This document shows positions 34,143-45,756 of a DNA stretch of 64,000 bases, piece by piece. How positions within the stretch are numbered: the first letter of the stretch is position 1; every line of letters begins with the position of its first letter. The DNA is taken from the NCBI RefSeq assembly GCF_036226685.1, contig NZ_CP109009.1:1612001-1676000 (forward strand), written 5' to 3'. The position numbers and the translations under genes are program-made. The notes below the pieces were generated by a model that saw nothing but the letters and a program-made list of their open reading frames with translations, was not told the origin of the DNA and ran no database searches. This DNA comes from Streptomyces sp. NBC_00690. Lineage in GTDB: Bacteria > Actinomycetota > Actinomycetes > Streptomycetales > Streptomycetaceae.

Positions 34143-34498
34143 CCCGGAACACCGCTCTGACCCGAAGCATCGCTCTGTCCTGAAGCCTCGGAATCTCCGT
34201 TTCAGGACGGCCGAAACCATCGTGAGCGCCCCGTGACCGTTCGGTCGCGGGGCGCTTTCTGCTCCCGTCCGGACTAGCCCGTACCGGCCCCCCTGAACCA
34301 CCCGAAAGGACAATGGAGTTGGGCTGAACCGTCCGGCTGGGTGATACGTCCTTAACCAGTAAGACGAGGTGCCGCGAAATCCCTGCGGATTCTCGTCCGT
34401 GGGGCAACACTGGGAACGGACCGACAGATACGGGGGCGGCCATGAACTCCTCATCGAGCCGCAGGACACTCATCACATCAGAGCGAAAGATCCCGCCC
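34143..34498. other. Intergenic region with terminator and a probable DUF5999 promoter
   Basis: Apart from the hairpin at 34225-34257 this 356-base stretch has no visible gene. The DUF5999 promoter should lie near 34320-34470, where the sequence is less GC-rich. Confidence 0.4.
34225..34257 (+). terminator. Rho-independent terminator of the hypothetical gene
   Basis: AGCGCCCCG at 34225-34233 pairs with the CGGGGCGCT ending at 34256, with an extra inner stem GACCG/CGGTC, and is followed by TTTCT. It lies 83 bases after the stop at 34142. Confidence 0.8.
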
Positions 34499-34690
34499 AT
34501 GTGCCAGCATCAGCCACCCTGCCCGACATCCGACTCAGCCGATCGGGACGCGGCGCGTCTCGTGGCGCACCATCCCGAACAGGGCTGGAGCCTGCTGTGC
34601 AATGGCGTGCTCCTCTTCGAGGACACCGGTGAGCTGCTGCCGAACGGCCAGATCATCGCACCCCAGCGCCAGTCGAGGACGGCCGCCTGA
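34499..34690 (+). CDS. DUF5999 small protein
   Basis: The 63-residue protein, MCQHQPPCPTSDSADRDAAR, then LVAHHPEQGWSLLCNGVLLF and EDTGELLPNGQIIAP, matches the DUF5999 family, which is nearly universal in Streptomyces. The family begins at MCQHQPPCP, so the ATG at 34499 is chosen over an in-frame ATG at 34442. Its paired Cys/His residues near the start might bind a metal (inference). Function unknown. Confidence 0.85.
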   Translation: MCQHQPPCPTSDSADRDAARLVAHHPEQGWSLLCNGVLLFEDTGELLPNGQIIAPQRQSRTAA

Positions 34691-34804
34691 CCCGCCGTAC
34701 ATCCGACGGCATTCGCCGTCGGGTCCACCCCCCCACGGCGGTAGCGACGCCGCGAACGTCATCGTCGAGTACGTGTGCTGGCCGTGCCCGTACCCGCCGA
34801 ACCA

Positions 34805-34843
34805 TCGGGGCCGGCCGGAGGAATCCCTCCGTACCGGCCCCGA
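34805..34843. terminator. Bidirectional terminator between DUF5999 and gcvP
   Basis: TCGGGGCCGG at 34805-34814 pairs with CCGGCCCCGA at 34834-34843, and inside it CGGAGG pairs with CCTCCG. It lies between convergent genes. Confidence 0.7.
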
Positions 34844-34861
34844 ACCCTGTCCGGGCCGGGC

Positions 34862-37747
<2,886 letters not shown>

Positions 37748-37804
37748 GTAGGAGGCCTCCTGGTCTGACGCGACCTGCGAGGGGCATCACACGGATGCCC
37801 TGGA

Positions 37805-38022
37805 CGGCCTCCCCCTCTGTCATCTCAACCTGAGAGTTTCACCGGATCGCCGAACAGCAGCGTTCCGGCTTTCACCGTCGGTGAGAGCGGATGCCGTCCG
37901 ACGCCCGCCCTGCTTTCCAGAGTGACCTCGTCCACGCGGTACAGGTGCCTGAGAGATTCCGGGGAGGATTTGCTCCTTCGGCGCCACCGTCGTCCTTCCG
38001 GTGGACTCTCCCGCGCGGGGTC
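37805..38022 (-). ncRNA. Tandem glycine riboswitch (gcvT motif)
   Basis: On the minus strand two aptamers follow each other. The first has GGGAGAGTCC, then GCGCCGAAGGAGCAAAT, then AATCTCTCAGGCACC. The second has GGTCACTCTGGAAAGC, then TCACCGACGGTGAAAGC, then GTGAAACTCTCAGG. The conserved cores CCGAAGGAGCAA and CTCTCAGG are those of the glycine riboswitch. It ends about 55 bases before gcvP. Glycine binding normally turns expression on. Confidence 0.92.
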
Positions 38023-38146
38023 AACAGCCGCTAGTCAGCCTACCAGCGCGTCTTCTCGGCAATCGCTCAAGTGGCCGACACCGACTTTGTGCCCTTTCGT
38101 GTTTTTTAGTGGTCCATGGAGCAGTTTGCCAACATATGGAGGACTC

Positions 38147-38563
38147 GTGCAGACCGATATCGATCCGCGCAGCCTGATCGGCCGCAAGGCGTTCGACCGC
38201 AACGGTGCCAAGATCGGAACGGTGGACGAGGTGTACCTCGACGACGCCACCGGTGCACCCGAATGGGCGGCCGTACGCACCGGACTCTTCAGCAGGGACG
38301 CCTTCGTCCCGCTGGAGCCGAGCACCTTCGCCGACGACGTCCTGCGGGTGCCCTACGAGCGCTCGCTGATCAAGGACGCACCGGATTTCGGTGTGGGCAG
38401 GCACCTCTCCCCCGAACAGGAACTCCAGCTCTACCACCACTACGGGCTCGAACTGTCCTCGGCACCGGAGACGCCAGCCCCCCCGCCCTCCCCAGCCGGG
38501 GAGGAGCCCTCGACCGACCGCTCCTTCGGTCGTATCGCCGGCCGCGAGGACGAGGGCACCTGA
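38147..38563 (+). CDS. PRC-barrel domain protein
   Basis: The 138-residue protein begins VQTDIDPRSLIGRKAFDRNG at a GTG preceded by TGGAGG, followed by IGTVDEVYLDD and an acidic, Pro-rich end. The PRC-barrel is a small beta-barrel found in RimM and photosynthetic reaction centres; stand-alone copies are common in Streptomyces and thought to be stress related. Its last 124 bases overlap the end of dinB on the opposite strand. Confidence 0.85.
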   Translation: MQTDIDPRSLIGRKAFDRNGAKIGTVDEVYLDDATGAPEWAAVRTGLFSRDAFVPLEPSTFADDVLRVPYERSLIKDAPDFGVGRHLSPEQELQLYHHYGLELSSAPETPAPPPSPAGEEPSTDRSFGRIAGREDEGT

Positions 38564-40305
38564 CCGGCCCGACCTGCGCTGCTCCCCTCATCCGCCTGCC
38601 CGCCGCCGACCAGGGGCAACGGATCGGCCGGCATGAGCTCGGGATCGTCCACCCGGAACGTGCGCACGCGCCCCGGAGGCGAACCCGGCTGCTCGAACCG
38701 CACGGTGACTCGACCCAGACCACTGCCCTGGACCCATCCCGGCCCGTACTCGGTGTGGTGCACATCGTGACCGGCCGACCAGCGACGCTCGGCGAGCACT
38801 GATCCCACCGGCTCCCCTGCGGTCTCCATGGACGCACCGACCCCGCTCTCCCGCTCACCCGAATCGGCCGTGCCGTCGTGGACGCCTCCCTTGGCCGCCC
38901 CCTCCCCGACATCCGGAGGTCGGGAAGCTCCGCCGACCGCACCCGCCGACCGGACAGCATCGGCTTCCGAAGGCCCGGGCCCTCGGGACGTCTCCCGCTC
39001 ATCCCTGGAGCTCGATCTGTGGGCCGCACCGCTGCCGGACTGCTCGCCGGAGGACCGCACGGGCGACCCGTCCGGCGGTACGGGAGCCGGCGAACGCCCG
39101 CCTTCCTGCTCGGACCGCTCGAAAGGCGCCCGATCCGGCGGGCGAACGCTCCCACCCGCCCCCTCAACGCGTCCACCGCCACGAGGGTCCGCGTCCGTTT
39201 CACCTCCCGCGGACTCTCTCTCCTCCCGGGCCGTGGTCGCCTGCGCGAACAGATCCTCCTGGGTGTAGTCGGCGAGCCCGGTCACCCCCACCCCCAGCAG
39301 CCGCACCCCGCCCGTCGTGTCCACGCCTTCCAGGAGACGACCGGCGGCCTCCCGCACCACGACCGGGTCGTCGGTCGGTCCGCGTAGGGTCTCCGACCTG
39401 GTGAGTGTCGAGAAGTCATAGCGCCGGACCTTCAGCACGATGGTGCGCCCCGAATGTCCGGACGACCTCAACCGCCGTACGCAGCGCTCGGCGAGCCGCT
39501 CCACCTCGGCCCTGATCCTGGTCCGGTCGTGGAGATCGACATCGAAGGTGTCCTCCACCGAGACCGATTTCGTGTCCCGCTCGGCGACCACGGGTCGATC
39601 GTCGTGTCCCAGCGCCATCCGGTGGATCGCCGAACCGTGCGCCTTGCCCAGCAGCCGTACCAGTTCGTCTTCCCCGGCCGCGGCGAGGTCGGAGCAGATC
39701 GTGATCCCCGCCCGCCGCAGATGCTCGCCGGTGGCCGGTCCCACCCCGGGCAAGGTCCGCACCGGCAAAGGAGCGAGCAGTTCGCGCTCGGTGCCCGGCT
39801 CGATCAGGACCAGTCCGTCGGGCTTGGCCTGCTCCGACCCGATCTTCGCCAGCATCTTGGAGCCCGCGAGCCCGACCGAACCCGCGAGCCCGGTCGCCGC
39901 GAGGATGTCGGCGCGCAGCGCCTCACCGGCGGCTCGCGCGGATCGCGCGTCATCGGCGGATCCACCCGCCTCCAGATCGACGAACGCCTCGTCCAGGCTC
40001 AGGGGCTCCACCAGGGGGGACAGTCGACCCAAGAGCTCCATGACCTGCTCGCTGACCGCCCGGTAGAGGGAGAACCTGGGCACCAGATAGGCGGCATTCG
40101 GAGCGAGCCGACGGGCGTACGCCATGGGCATCGCCGAGTGCACCCCGAAGCGACGGGCTTCGTACGAGGCGGTCGCCACCACCCCGCGCGGTCCGAGCCC
40201 GCCGACGATCACGGGTTTTCCGCGCAGGCTGGGCTTGGCCGCCTGCTCCACTGCCGCGTAGAAGGCGTCCATGTCGAGATGGAGGATCGTCGGAACGGAT
40301 CTCAC
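38440..40305 (-). CDS. dinB: DNA polymerase IV (Y-family) with long C-terminal extension
   Basis: The 621-residue protein has the Y-family catalytic parts: ILHLDMDAFYAAVEQ, YEARRFGVHSAMPM and PLSLDEAFVDLE, a helix-hairpin-helix (LPGVGPATGEHLRRAG) and a little-finger domain. Residues about 355-520 are a disordered Gly/Ser/Arg/Glu-rich insert. The end, LAERRWSAGHDVHHTEYGPG and VDDPELMPADPLPL, is the small domain found in Streptomyces DinB proteins. The frame then runs a further 50 or so low-complexity residues through the end of the PRC-barrel gene, so the length is well beyond the usual 350-470. Translesion synthesis in the cytoplasm. Confidence 0.93.
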   Translation of the reverse strand: MRSVPTILHLDMDAFYAAVEQAAKPSLRGKPVIVGGLGPRGVVATASYEARRFGVHSAMPMAYARRLAPNAAYLVPRFSLYRAVSEQVMELLGRLSPLVEPLSLDEAFVDLEAGGSADDARSARAAGEALRADILAATGLAGSVGLAGSKMLAKIGSEQAKPDGLVLIEPGTERELLAPLPVRTLPGVGPATGEHLRRAGITICSDLAAAGEDELVRLLGKAHGSAIHRMALGHDDRPVVAERDTKSVSVEDTFDVDLHDRTRIRAEVERLAERCVRRLRSSGHSGRTIVLKVRRYDFSTLTRSETLRGPTDDPVVVREAAGRLLEGVDTTGGVRLLGVGVTGLADYTQEDLFAQATTAREERESAGGETDADPRGGGRVEGAGGSVRPPDRAPFERSEQEGGRSPAPVPPDGSPVRSSGEQSGSGAAHRSSSRDERETSRGPGPSEADAVRSAGAVGGASRPPDVGEGAAKGGVHDGTADSGERESGVGASMETAGEPVGSVLAERRWSAGHDVHHTEYGPGWVQGSGLGRVTVRFEQPGSPPGRVRTFRVDDPELMPADPLPLVGGGQADEGSSAGRAGQVPSSSRPAIRPKERSVEGSSPAGEGGGAGVSGAEDSSSP

Positions 40306-40411
40306 ATCTCCGATGCTGCCTCACGCCTGTGACAACGAGGTCGGACAGCACCGCCGCCCGAGCGGAAAGACATCGGAAAGCTACGCGGCCCGCCGCCCGG
40401 ATCGGACGGAA

Positions 40412-41008
40412 TCAGACCGCACGGTCCCGTCTGCGCCGGGCCAACTCATCCATCGGATGGTTGCCGACGAGGGTCTCCCCCGTGTCGATCCGCTCCCCGT
40501 GCAGCTGTGACAGGGCCGCCTCGACATCGCGCCACACAACGCCCACGGCGATGCCGAAGATGCCCTGGCCACCTTGGAGCAGGTCGACGACCTCGTCGGG
40601 CGAGGAGCACTCGTAGACCGTTGCTCCGTCGCTCATCAAGGTCATGCGCTCCAGATCGCCCACGCCACGGGTACGCAGGTGCCGCACGGCGGCGCGAATG
40701 TTCTGAAGGGCCACACCCGTGTCCAGGAAACGCTTGACGATCTTCAGGGTGACCACGTCACGGAAGCTGTAGAGCCGCTGAGCCCCCGATCCATGGGACG
40801 CACGGACACTGGGCTCGACCAGACCGGTGCGCGCCCAGTAGTCGAGTTGTCGATAGGTGATTCCGGCCGCCGCACATGCGGTCGGCCCGCGATAGCCGAT
40901 TTCCTCCGCCGATGACTCCGACGCACTCTCCTGGAGCGGAAACAGCCCGCTCTCCCCCAGACGTCGGCCGAGGGCGCCCCCAACCGCACCGTCGCCGCTA
41001 CTTCTCAC
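40412..41008 (-). CDS. MerR-family regulator (FtsR paralogue)
   Basis: The 198-residue protein has a MerR winged helix in the middle (ITYRQLDYWARTGLVEPSVR, LYSFRDVVTLKIVKRFLDTGVALQNIRAAV) and a C-terminal half without ligand-binding cysteines. A GTG at 41008 is used because AAGGAGGAGG stands before it. It lies one gene from ftsR (41781-42521) and BFN, an arrangement I recall as conserved in actinobacteria. Its target is unknown. Confidence 0.87.
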   Translation of the reverse strand: MRSSGDGAVGGALGRRLGESGLFPLQESASESSAEEIGYRGPTACAAAGITYRQLDYWARTGLVEPSVRASHGSGAQRLYSFRDVVTLKIVKRFLDTGVALQNIRAAVRHLRTRGVGDLERMTLMSDGATVYECSSPDEVVDLLQGGQGIFGIAVGVVWRDVEAALSQLHGERIDTGETLVGNHPMDELARRRRDRAV

Positions 41009-41253
41009 GCCGACCTCCTCCTTGACCTGCCCACTCGAAAGGTAGGCAGTCACCAGGGGTGCGTCAACGATCGCCACACTCGGCACGCCGAGTGATAATC
41101 ACCCTGAGAGTGGTTTCCCATGCCCCAATTCGGGGAAAGGCTACTCGAATGGCCCCAAAACGCCATGCTGACGTGCCCTCTGGACCGAGAACACGCAAGA
41201 GGCGCAGAGGCTTCCGCAGCGCCACTCACGGGCACACCATCAGCAACGAACCG

Positions 41254-41727
41254 TCACTGACTGTTGGTGCCGAAGTCCTCCGGAGAGATCTGGTCGAGGA
41301 ACTCGCGGAACTTCTCCACCTCGTCCTCCTGCTCATCAGGAATGGCGATCCCCGCGTCGTCCAGCACCCCGTCACTGCCGAAGATCGGCGTACCGGTGCG
41401 CAGCGCGAGCGCTATGGCGTCCGACGGACGCGCGCTCACCTCGACTCCGCTGGCGAACACCAGCTCCGCATAGAAGACCCCTTCGCGCAGGTCGGTGATG
41501 CGGACCTCGGTGAGTTCCTGCCCCACCGCCTCCAGCACGTCCTTGAACAGGTCGTGCGTCAGCGGCCTGGCAGGGGCCATGCCCTGCTGGGCGAAAGCAA
41601 TGGCGGTCGCCTCCCCGGGACCGATCCAGATGGGGAGGTACCGATCGCCTCCCACTTCACGCAGGAGCACGATCGGTTGGTTGGAGGGCATTTCCACCCG
41701 GACACCCACAACGTCGAGCTCGTTCAC
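41254..41727 (-). CDS. Bifunctional nuclease domain (BFN, DUF151) protein
   Basis: The 157-residue protein begins MNELDVVGVRVEMPSNQPIV and contains YLPIWIGPGEATAIAFAQQG and SARPSDAIALALRTGTPIF, typical of the DUF151/BFN family. Plant members have nuclease activity; bacterial function is unclear. TAGGGT lies six bases before the GTG start, so the message may be leaderless. It sits between two MerR-type genes. Confidence 0.9.
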   Translation of the reverse strand: MNELDVVGVRVEMPSNQPIVLLREVGGDRYLPIWIGPGEATAIAFAQQGMAPARPLTHDLFKDVLEAVGQELTEVRITDLREGVFYAELVFASGVEVSARPSDAIALALRTGTPIFGSDGVLDDAGIAIPDEQEDEVEKFREFLDQISPEDFGTNSQ

Positions 41728-41780
41728 ACAGCAACCCTAGGACGTGCCCGACCCCTTTGGGTAGTCGGGCACGTCCAAGA

Positions 41781-42521
41781 TCAGTCAAGACGTACCCCGA
41801 GGGCCGCCCGCATCAGGGCCGCATGCAGCCGTACCGACAGGGTTGCCAGCTCGTTCGCGGTGGCCTCCGCATGGGCTCTGGTCTGCGGGTTGCGATGCCG
41901 CCGCAAGGGTGCAACCACCTGTTCGACCAAGGACGCCTCCCGGTCCGCCGCGGCTTTCATGGCCCGAAGGTGTCGAGGCTCCAGACCGAATCTGCCCAGC
42001 TCGACGACCAGCCGCGCCACCGTGACGGCCTCGGCGTCGTACCCTCCGTCGCCATCCCGCGCAAGCAGCCCGTAGGACTCCCACTCCGCGAGCTCCTGCT
42101 CACTGACCCCAGCAGCGGCCAGCAACTCCGCCCGACCCACCCTGGCGGCCGTACGGGGCTCACTGGGGGCCTCCCAGGCCGCGTCGGGGTGCTCCCGCTG
42201 CGCACTGGGCGCGGGGAGCGGCTGCTGCTCACCACGGGCGACCGCGTCCAGATGCTCCCGGATGACCTTCAGCGGAAGATAGTGGTCCCGCTGCATCCGC
42301 AGAATCTGCGCGAGCCGCTCCAGGTCCTCGGGGCTGAACTTGCGATACCCGGATGGGGTACGACGCGGCTCTACCAGCCCTTCGGCTTCCAGGAAACGAA
42401 TCTTGGAGATGGTGACCTCGGGGAACTCATCACGCAGCTGACCGAGCACCGTACCGATGCTCATCAGCCGATCCCCCGCGGTGGCGGTGCCGCGACCGGC
42501 ACCGCCCGTCGGTGTTCGCAT
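41781..42521 (-). CDS. ftsR: MerR-family cell-division regulator FtsR
   Basis: The 246-residue protein has the MerR-like head MSIGTVLGQLRDEFPEVTIS, KIRFLEAEGLVEPRRTPSGY and HYLPLKVIREHLD, matching FtsR, shown in Corynebacterium to activate ftsZ. The C-terminal half holds a second helical region (EAVTVARLVVELGRFGLEPR). The ATG at 42521 follows GGGAAGG. Its order next to FHA, BFN and MerR genes is the expected one. Confidence 0.88.
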   Translation of the reverse strand: MRTPTGGAGRGTATAGDRLMSIGTVLGQLRDEFPEVTISKIRFLEAEGLVEPRRTPSGYRKFSPEDLERLAQILRMQRDHYLPLKVIREHLDAVARGEQQPLPAPSAQREHPDAAWEAPSEPRTAARVGRAELLAAAGVSEQELAEWESYGLLARDGDGGYDAEAVTVARLVVELGRFGLEPRHLRAMKAAADREASLVEQVVAPLRRHRNPQTRAHAEATANELATLSVRLHAALMRAALGVRLD

Positions 42522-42538
42522 GGACCTTCCCTGACGGG

Positions 42539-43378
42539 TTACACGCCCCGCTGGTTCGCATAGAAGACCAGTCGGTACTTACCGATCTGGACCTCGTCGC
42601 CGTTGGCCAGATAGACCGAGTCGATCCGCTCGCGGTTGACGTAGGTTCCGTTGAGGCTGCCGACGTCCGCAACACTGAAACTTCCGTCAGGACCCCGACG
42701 GAACTCCACATGACGACGGGAGACGGTCACGTCGTCCAGGAAGATGTCGCTCTGCGGATGACGACCCGCGGTGGTCAGCTCGCCGTCGAGAAGAAAACGG
42801 CTTCCCGAGTTCGGACCCCGACGCACCACCAGCAGCGCCGAACCGAAGGGGAGGGCGTCGACGGCGGCCTGCGCCTCGGGGGAGAGCGACGGGACCTGGG
42901 TCTGTCCGGTGACCTCGGAGTCGTACGCCTCCAAGCCTGAGATGGAGATCGTCGACGTCGTCTCCGACGGACGCTCGGCCGGAGCCCCACCGCGCAAGGG
43001 CGCACCACAGTTGGAGCAGAATCTGCTCGACGCCGCATTGCGGTGCCCGCACCTCGTACAAACCGTCACGGCCGACATGGACGTGTCCTCCTGCCGCGGC
43101 TGTCCCCCACGGGGATTGGTCGCATACGGGTCGGAGGGGAACCCTCCACCCGAACTTGAGGTCGATGAGTCTCCGAAACCTATGCGGCCGGCACCGGCAG
43201 GGTCAACCGACTCGCCCTGACCACCGGGAACGCCACCGCCCGAGCCCGCGACCTCGTCCCGGAAGAGCGGGCGCTCCGCGCTCTGCTCCTCCTCCTGGCC
43301 ACGACGCCGAGCGCGATGCCTGGCGTTTCCGCCATCCTCGCGTCCGCTCTTGCCGAACAACTTCGCAAACAACTTCAC
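42539..43378 (-). CDS. FHA-domain protein with zinc ribbon (GarA/OdhI-like)
   Basis: The 279-residue protein has a basic head, a zinc ribbon (CTRCGHRNAASSRFCSNCG), a Thr-rich phosphorylation motif SETTSTISI, and a C-terminal FHA domain (LDGELTTAGRHPQSDIFLDD, VSRRHVEFRR, GSLNGTYVN). GarA of mycobacteria and OdhI of corynebacteria have ETTSVFR in the same place and, unphosphorylated, inhibit 2-oxoglutarate dehydrogenase. This protein probably has that Ser/Thr-kinase-controlled role (inference). The GTG start follows AGGGGAA. Confidence 0.87.
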   Translation of the reverse strand: MKLFAKLFGKSGREDGGNARHRARRRGQEEEQSAERPLFRDEVAGSGGGVPGGQGESVDPAGAGRIGFGDSSTSSSGGGFPSDPYATNPRGGQPRQEDTSMSAVTVCTRCGHRNAASSRFCSNCGAPLRGGAPAERPSETTSTISISGLEAYDSEVTGQTQVPSLSPEAQAAVDALPFGSALLVVRRGPNSGSRFLLDGELTTAGRHPQSDIFLDDVTVSRRHVEFRRGPDGSFSVADVGSLNGTYVNRERIDSVYLANGDEVQIGKYRLVFYANQRGV

Positions 43379-43568
43379 GGGCGATTCCCCTTGACCGAAA
43401 TAGACCCGCCCGTGGGGCAGGACGAACCCTCAATGAACACACCTGCCGACCCGGACATCATCACAACGTCCGTACCCGTCCGACAGTTTCCACCACGCGG
43501 CACATATTCCGTGCGCCGACCCCTGCCGAGCTCTTGCCCTGGCCGGTAGCCCCTTATGCAACCTCGCC

Positions 43569-44393
43569 TCACTGGGCTGACGACCGAGCGTAGTCAGGCC
43601 GCTCCGCGGGCCGCAAGCTATCCACGATGATCTTCTCCGAGCGGACCACCGTGGCAATGGCCTGCTCCTTCTCCAATGTCTGGACCACGCCGCCCGGGAT
43701 GTTTAGAGCCGGCTCCAGGTCCTGCGGCTTGCCGATGACCTTGAAGATGTAAGGCGCGCCGATCCGGTTCCCGTCCACCTCGATGTCACCACCCGCCCCG
43801 GTGAAATAGGAACCCGCCACCACCCTGTGCTCATTCACCTGGATCGCCTCCGCCCCCGCAGCCCGGAGCTCCTGAATCGCGTCGAGCAACATATCGGGCT
43901 CCACGGCACCCGAAGAATCCTCGATCGTGAGTGTGATCCCCGGCCCTTGCGCCGCAACAGTGCCGGCCAGGATGCCGAGTTGCTGCTCCTTCTGCTGGGT
44001 CTGCTTACGGGCCTCTTCGGCGCGGTCGGAGCTGTTCTCCAACTCCGTGCGCTGTGCTTCGAGGCGCCGCTTCTCGTCCTCAAGGCGCTGGTTGCGGTCA
44101 TCCAGCTCATCGAGGATCCGCACCAGGTCCTCTTGCCGCGCGCCGCGCAGCGCGCTGTCGTCGTTGGTCGAACGCACCTGGATCGCCAGCCCGAGGCCGA
44201 GCACGAACAGCAGGACGGCCACGGTCAGTTGGGCGCGGGTGATCCTCGGCGGCCACAGACCGGCGACCAGGCGCTGACGGCCGGTCAACCCCACGGGTTC
44301 CCGCGGCGCGCGGGGCGCCCCGGCCTCACCGCCCGACGGCTCGCCCGATTCGTCCGGCAGCGGCATGCGGTTGCTGTTCATTTCGCCCTTCAT
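43569..44393 (-). CDS. DUF881 membrane-anchored coiled-coil protein
   Basis: The 274-residue protein has one membrane segment (LTVAVLLFVLGLGLAIQV, near residues 54-72), a coiled coil (about 85-140; LVRILDELDDRNQRLEDEKR) and the DUF881 domain (GPGITLTIEDSS, AGAEAIQVNEHRVV, PYIFKVIG). With the Sbp-like gene and a second DUF881 gene it forms a three-gene operon found in many actinobacteria near cell-division genes. Function unknown; envelope role likely. Confidence 0.87.
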   Translation of the reverse strand: MKGEMNSNRMPLPDESGEPSGGEAGAPRAPREPVGLTGRQRLVAGLWPPRITRAQLTVAVLLFVLGLGLAIQVRSTNDDSALRGARQEDLVRILDELDDRNQRLEDEKRRLEAQRTELENSSDRAEEARKQTQQKEQQLGILAGTVAAQGPGITLTIEDSSGAVEPDMLLDAIQELRAAGAEAIQVNEHRVVAGSYFTGAGGDIEVDGNRIGAPYIFKVIGKPQDLEPALNIPGGVVQTLEKEQAIATVVRSEKIIVDSLRPAERPDYARSSAQ

Positions 44394-44396
44394 TCC

Positions 44397-44729
44397 TCAG
44401 GCCCGGAACACGTGCCGTCGGATCGCCGCGGCGTTGGAGAAGATCCGGATGCCGAGGACGACCACCACACCAGTCGACAGCTGCGCGCCCACGCCGAGCT
44501 TGTCACCCAGGAACACGATCAGGGCGGCGACCACCACGTTCGACAAGAAGGACACGACGAAGACCTTGTCCACGAAGATTCCGTCGAGCATGGCCCGCAG
44601 TCCACCGAATACGGCATCCAGTGCCGCCACGACGGCGATCGGTAGATAGGGCTCGACCACCGCCGGCACTTCGGGCCGGACCAGCAGTCCGGCCACGACT
44701 CCCACGACGAGGCCCAGTACGGCGATCAC
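44397..44729 (-). CDS. Small basic membrane protein (DUF1290/Sbp family)
   Basis: The 110-residue protein has three membrane segments (VIAVLGLVVGVVAGLL, LPIAVVAALDAVFGGL, VFVVSFLSNVVVAALIVF plus a C-terminal one) and the Sbp signature AALDAVFGGLRAMLDGIF. Bacillus Sbp lies beside ftsAZ; its function is not known. The GTG start overlaps the TGA of the upstream DUF881 gene, and the following DUF881 start lies three bases after its own stop, so all three genes are coupled. Confidence 0.88.
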   Translation of the reverse strand: MIAVLGLVVGVVAGLLVRPEVPAVVEPYLPIAVVAALDAVFGGLRAMLDGIFVDKVFVVSFLSNVVVAALIVFLGDKLGVGAQLSTGVVVVLGIRIFSNAAAIRRHVFRA

Positions 44730-45658
44730 GATGTGCCCTTCTCTGTGTCTACCGTCCCCTGCCCACGGCCCTCGGCGTCGGCGGTCTTCGGCTCTGCTGT
44801 GCGGACGATCAGGCTCGGTGCCGCCGGGAGGCGCACCTTGTCCTTGGTGGAGATGGTGAAGCGGATGTTGAAGTTCTCCTTCAGCGCGTGGAGGTAGAGG
44901 CCGTCCGCACTGTCTTGGAACGTCGTGTTCAGCCGGTTTCCCTCCCCCACGGCAAGCACCGTGTAGGGCGGCACCAATGGCTTGTTGTCCACCAGTATGG
45001 CGTCGCCGGCGGCCCTGATGGCGGACAGTGCGGTCAGCCGCTGCCCGTTGATCGCCACGGCCTCCGCGCCGGACTGCCACAGTCCGTTGACGATGCGCTG
45101 CATGTCCCGGTCGCGGACCCGACCCGTATCGCTGAAGCCGCTGCTCTCACGGGGGCCGCCACCGCCCTGGGCGGTGTCCTTGGCGTCATCGATGACCAGA
45201 CTGATGCCGGGGCCCTCCACATCGGTCGACCCCGCGAGCAGTCCGACCAACTGCTCCTGTTCGCCCCCCTTGGTGTTCAGCGCCTTCCGTTGGCGCTCTC
45301 CCACCTCGTCACGGAGTTCGTCGACACCCCGCTCCAGTGCGTTCGCGGCAGCCGTCTCCTCGTCGATGCGGTCGATCAGCTCCTCGCGCTCCTTGGCCAC
45401 CACCGGAGCCGCTATCCGAGCTTCTGCGGCACCCACGGTCACGACCATGGCGGCGAGGACTAGACCTGCTGCCAGTCCGAGCTTGGCCCGCAGAGTCCGA
45501 GGCAGTCGCCCGTCCGCCTCCCGACGGGCCGCGGCCTCCGCGTATCCCTCGTCGAGGCTGTGCTCCATGACGTTCGTCAGCAGCGACATCGAGGCATCGG
45601 GACGTGCCGGTCGTACGGGTGGAGAGCCGGTGCTCCGAACCGGGGGCTGCTGCGACAT
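44726..45658 (-). CDS. DUF881 membrane-anchored coiled-coil protein
   Basis: The protein (310 residues from an ATG at 45658; 313 from one at 45667) has a membrane segment (LGLAAGLVLAAMVVTVGAAE), a coiled coil with EREELIDRIDEETAAANALE, and the DUF881 domain (EGPGISLVIDDAK, SGAEAVAINGQRL, PPYTVLAVGEG). It is the first gene of the DUF881-Sbp-DUF881 operon. The two DUF881 proteins are paralogues and may form a hetero-oligomer (inference). Confidence 0.87.
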   Translation of the reverse strand: MSQQPPVRSTGSPPVRPARPDASMSLLTNVMEHSLDEGYAEAAARREADGRLPRTLRAKLGLAAGLVLAAMVVTVGAAEARIAAPVVAKEREELIDRIDEETAAANALERGVDELRDEVGERQRKALNTKGGEQEQLVGLLAGSTDVEGPGISLVIDDAKDTAQGGGGPRESSGFSDTGRVRDRDMQRIVNGLWQSGAEAVAINGQRLTALSAIRAAGDAILVDNKPLVPPYTVLAVGEGNRLNTTFQDSADGLYLHALKENFNIRFTISTKDKVRLPAAPSLIVRTAEPKTADAEGRGQGTVDTEKGTS

Positions 45659-45756
45659 GCCGCACATCGTCGCACGTCATGTGCGCTACCGCCGAATGGC
45701 CCTACGCAAGCGTCGGGGGCCGCTCGGACGCGGCCCCCGACATACCGGTCACACCA

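Noticed and set aside
38116..38802. Plus-strand frame of 228 codons overlapping PRC-barrel and dinB
   Set aside because: It is a shifted shadow of the PRC-barrel gene with no family match.
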